Origin: Cyclobacteriaceae bacterium
GTDB taxonomy: Bacteria; Bacteroidota; Bacteroidia; Cytophagales; Cyclobacteriaceae
Direction: 5' to 3'
Assembly (NCBI GenBank): GCA_026003355.1
Contig: BPHC01000002.1
Span: 248,001-312,000, forward strand
Length of the DNA: 64,000 nt
In this document: in pieces, positions 61,819 through 64,000 of the stretch
How positions within the stretch are numbered: the first letter of the stretch is position 1
How the letters are laid out: each line of letters starts with the position of its first letter
The notes under the pieces: generated by a model
The model's database searches: none
What the model saw: only the letters and a program-made list of their open reading frames with translations
Told to the model about the DNA's origin: nothing
Program-made: the position numbers and the translations under genes

Positions 61819-64000
61819 TTAATACCCAATTAACACGAACGGTGCCCAGTAAAACGGTGCGGCATAGGTTCCCTGCGTCATTTGTTTTTTGGTTTTTTGG
61901 AGCGACCGGGCAAAATGAATGGGTTTTTGGCTAAGGGCATGCCTGTAGAAATCGCCCATAAAAAGGGCGGTCGATTCATCGGCCACACTCCAGAAAGATA
62001 CCAGCAGGTTTTGCGCCCCGGCATAAACCAGGGCCCTAGATAATCCGATAACACCTTCGCCACGGGTAATTTTGCCCAGGCCCGTCTGGCAGGCAGATAA
62101 AGCCACCAGGTTGGCTTTAAGTTGCAGGTTATAAATTTCACCGGTGTACAGGCTTCCGTCTTCGGACCCGGAATGGGGATAGAGATAAATGCACGACAAT
62201 TCAGGATTTTCTTCGTTTACCACGCCATGCGTTGCCAGGTGAATGATGCTGTAGTTTTGAAGGTGCTGGTTTTTAAACGTGGCTTCATTGGCCTGACTGC
62301 TGAGCAGCACCTGTGTGGATACATTGTTTTGGGCAAAGAGCTTGCTTAGCTGTTCTACTTCCTGTTGTGAGCCGGGTAGTTCAGGCAGGCCCGGCATATC
62401 GGGGAAATTTACCGGAGCACAAAGGGCAACCGAATCGGGCGGTGGCACCTGACCTGATTTCTTTTGCAGGATGAGACCGGCGGAGAATTCATAACGTATA
62501 TCGAAGCGGGTAATGAGATAAGGAAGCCTGGAGTAAGGCGTATTGTTGCTTTTAACCCGCCCGGCAAGCAAGGGCTCGAACGGAATAATGCTCAATCTTC
62601 CGGCAGGCAATATTACCAATGACCGGATTCGGTTGGGTATGGAAGGTATTAACAGGCTGTAGAGCGTTTGGCTAAACCGGACAAACTGCTCCTTATCCAG
62701 GTAATACATGCTGTTGCGGTAGCCGGTAATAATCTTGTCAAACGCTGCGGGCAGGGAACGGCTTTTGATAAAAAATGTTTTTGATGTAATTACGTAGATA
62801 TATAATTGTTTTCGGTTATTATGATCGTCAATAAAGTAACTTAAAACAGCGGTGTCATCGGATAGTTGCTGCTGTAACCGGCCGATGGAAGGAGCTGTGG
62901 TGTTGAATTTAAGGTTAAAGTATTCGGGATATTGCCGTTCGACATTGCTTACAAATTTGCTGTAAGCGAGGTTTAACTCGAAAGCGGTTTCGCGCAGGTA
63001 TTTTTCTTCCGGTTCAGCAGGTTTCTGGGCCAGCTTTTGATAGATGAGGGTAAGTGCGCTTTTCAGGTTTTTTTCTTCTTCCAGGATTTCGGGCGGCAGC
63101 CCGGCAAATGCTTTGGCATTGGCATCGGATATGGCGTCCAGCAAAACAGCCGACTTGCTCTTTTCTGCAAAATAAAAGCTTATTTCCCTGAAATATCTCC
63201 GGTTTCTAAAGGCAACCTGGCTTAGCTCGTAGCCAATTCTTACCCCATCGGCATACACCTCGTTGGCAATGCCGCCCAGGGCAATTTTGTCTGTTTCCAG
63301 ACTGGTTTGCTGGCGCAGCCGGTCAATTAAAGAGTCGCACTGCATGAGTTGCCGCAGGGCTGTTTCCAGGTGGCTCTGGCGCAGGGTTTTTCCATAATAT
63401 TGTGCTTCGAAAGCCTGGGCTTTGCGCATCTGGGCGTAGAGCAACTGGTAGCCGTTGTAAAAGTTTTTACCATCCGGATTAACCACGGGGTTTTCGTTTC
63501 CGAATCCGGATGTATTGGCTATGATGGCCTGCTGATAGCTTTGAAGGGCCTCAGTGTACTTGTTCTGAGATAATTTTATTTGTCCGATAAGAATATAAAT
63601 CCGGGCAATGTCGGGGTGCTTACTGCCGTATACCTGGTTATATATTGCAAGGGCCTGCTCAAAGTATTTAAGGGCTGCCTCAAGGTTGCCGGTGGCGGCT
63701 GCAGTTTCGCCCAGGTTGGAAATAACAAAAGCTTTAGAAGGGTGCGGACGACTGAACACGTTGTTCCATATGTGCAGGGCTTCTTCAAAATTTACGGTGG
63801 CATCGCCATACAGTTGCAATATCCGATAGGCAATACCGGCGTTGGTGAGGGTATTGGCAATTTTAGGGTGCTCGTTGCCATGAAGTAAGTGGTAAATTTC
63901 CAGTGCTTTATCGAAGTAGTTCAATGCTTTTTCCGGGTCGGTAACAGTAGCGGTAAGGCCCAGGTCGTTGTAGGAGGCAGCAATTTCTTCGTGGTTTTCC
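61819..64000 (-). CDS. CHAT domain protein with TPR repeats (5' end beyond window)
   Basis: At least 727 residues are in the window; the reading frame stays open through 64000. The N-terminal visible half is tetratricopeptide repeats, for example LNYFDKALEIYHLLHGNEHP and LKYFEQALAIYNQVYGSKHP. The C-terminal third is a CHAT caspase-like protease domain with the catalytic His in IIHLATHGVV and Cys in LVALSACQTGLG. Both catalytic residues are intact. CHAT/TPR proteins are common in Cytophagales and are thought to act in signalling or stress response; some CHAT proteases are effectors of defence systems (Craspase). No such partner is in the window. Confidence 0.9.
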   Translation of the reverse strand, partial: ENHEEIAASYNDLGLTATVTDPEKALNYFDKALEIYHLLHGNEHPKIANTLTNAGIAYRILQLYGDATVNFEEALHIWNNVFSRPHPSKAFVISNLGETAAATGNLEAALKYFEQALAIYNQVYGSKHPDIARIYILIGQIKLSQNKYTEALQSYQQAIIANTSGFGNENPVVNPDGKNFYNGYQLLYAQMRKAQAFEAQYYGKTLRQSHLETALRQLMQCDSLIDRLRQQTSLETDKIALGGIANEVYADGVRIGYELSQVAFRNRRYFREISFYFAEKSKSAVLLDAISDANAKAFAGLPPEILEEEKNLKSALTLIYQKLAQKPAEPEEKYLRETAFELNLAYSKFVSNVERQYPEYFNLKFNTTAPSIGRLQQQLSDDTAVLSYFIDDHNNRKQLYIYVITSKTFFIKSRSLPAAFDKIITGYRNSMYYLDKEQFVRFSQTLYSLLIPSIPNRIRSLVILPAGRLSIIPFEPLLAGRVKSNNTPYSRLPYLITRFDIRYEFSAGLILQKKSGQVPPPDSVALCAPVNFPDMPGLPELPGSQQEVEQLSKLFAQNNVSTQVLLSSQANEATFKNQHLQNYSIIHLATHGVVNEENPELSCIYLYPHSGSEDGSLYTGEIYNLQLKANLVALSACQTGLGKITRGEGVIGLSRALVYAGAQNLLVSFWSVADESTALFMGDFYRHALSQKPIHFARSLQKTKKQMTQGTYAAPFYWAPFVLIGY

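Noticed and set aside
1-64000. tRNA, rRNA, CRISPR arrays, insertion sequences, prophage genes
   Set aside because: No cloverleaf, direct-repeat array, transposase, integrase or phage structural gene was found by reading; small RNA genes could still be missed by eye.
61819-64000. Type III-E CRISPR-associated CHAT (Craspase) system
   Set aside because: No Cas7-11 fusion or CRISPR array in the window; CHAT/TPR proteins of this type are common and usually unlinked to CRISPR.

Overview
The window looks like chromosomal DNA of a gliding-type Bacteroidota bacterium, most likely Cytophagales. Evidence: ribosomal protein THX, GldC, type III glutamine synthetase, TonB-dependent receptors with N-terminal carboxypeptidase-regulatory domains, a DUF4249 lipoprotein, a fused alpha/beta E1 dehydrogenase, the ftsX-DUF3098-uppP-truB-ribF block, a CHAT/TPR protein, and a near absence of Shine-Dalgarno sequences. 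I see no rRNA, tRNA, CRISPR array, insertion sequence or prophage gene, and no abrupt shift in base composition. It reads as vertically inherited core and ordinary accessory genome.

Layout. 1-6.8 kb: the THX gene, then a complete tryptophan operon trpEGDCFBA with overlapping or abutting genes. Between THX and trpE lies what reads as a ribosome-mediated attenuator: a 12-codon leader peptide with three consecutive Trp codons, an 11-bp antiterminator pairing, and a 13-bp terminator with a T-tract. 6.9-10.2 kb: a TonB-dependent receptor and DUF4249 lipoprotein pair. 10.2-14.8 kb (minus): Hsp20 with a perfect Shine-Dalgarno, a secreted M14 peptidase and an M20 amidohydrolase. 14.9-21 kb (plus): fused E1 dehydrogenase, VOC protein, ClC channel, SulP transporter. 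21-29.4 kb: mixed strands with an esterase, PdeM-like phosphoesterase overlapping a CapA-like protein, an outer-membrane protein, an LTA-synthase-like sulfatase, an amidohydrolase lipoprotein, a TerB-like protein and a DUF2807 adhesin-like protein.

29.5-36.2 kb: type III glutamine synthetase, M28 peptidase, S41 protease, a 74-aa protein and FabH. 36.2-40.1 kb (minus): a frameshifted conserved-looking gene, LeuRS and a single-domain response regulator. 40.2-45.1 kb (plus): lipoprotein, a TerB/FHA-like/ABCG fusion transporter, a 17-codon hydrophobic ORF and a YdcF-family protein. 45.2-49.6 kb (minus): a SGNH-hydrolase lipoprotein and its TonB receptor. 49.7-57.5 kb (minus): gldC, acetoacetyl-CoA synthetase, ribF, truB, uppP, DUF3098, ftsX, an anti-sigma-like membrane protein, a sigma-70 family factor and DUF2147. 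57.6-64 kb (minus): membrane pyrophosphatase, an unknown protein overlapping a thioesterase, pcm, and a CHAT/TPR protein running off the end.

The strongest candidate for something not routinely annotated is the trp attenuator (349-454). Next come the perfect Shine-Dalgarno on hsp20, the tiny membrane ORF between the ABC transporter and ydcF, the TerB-FHA-ABCG fusion, and the frameshifted gene beside leuS. Gene-free stretches are all under about 225 bp; their contents are listed where anything is visible. Positions 1-86 hold nothing I can support.
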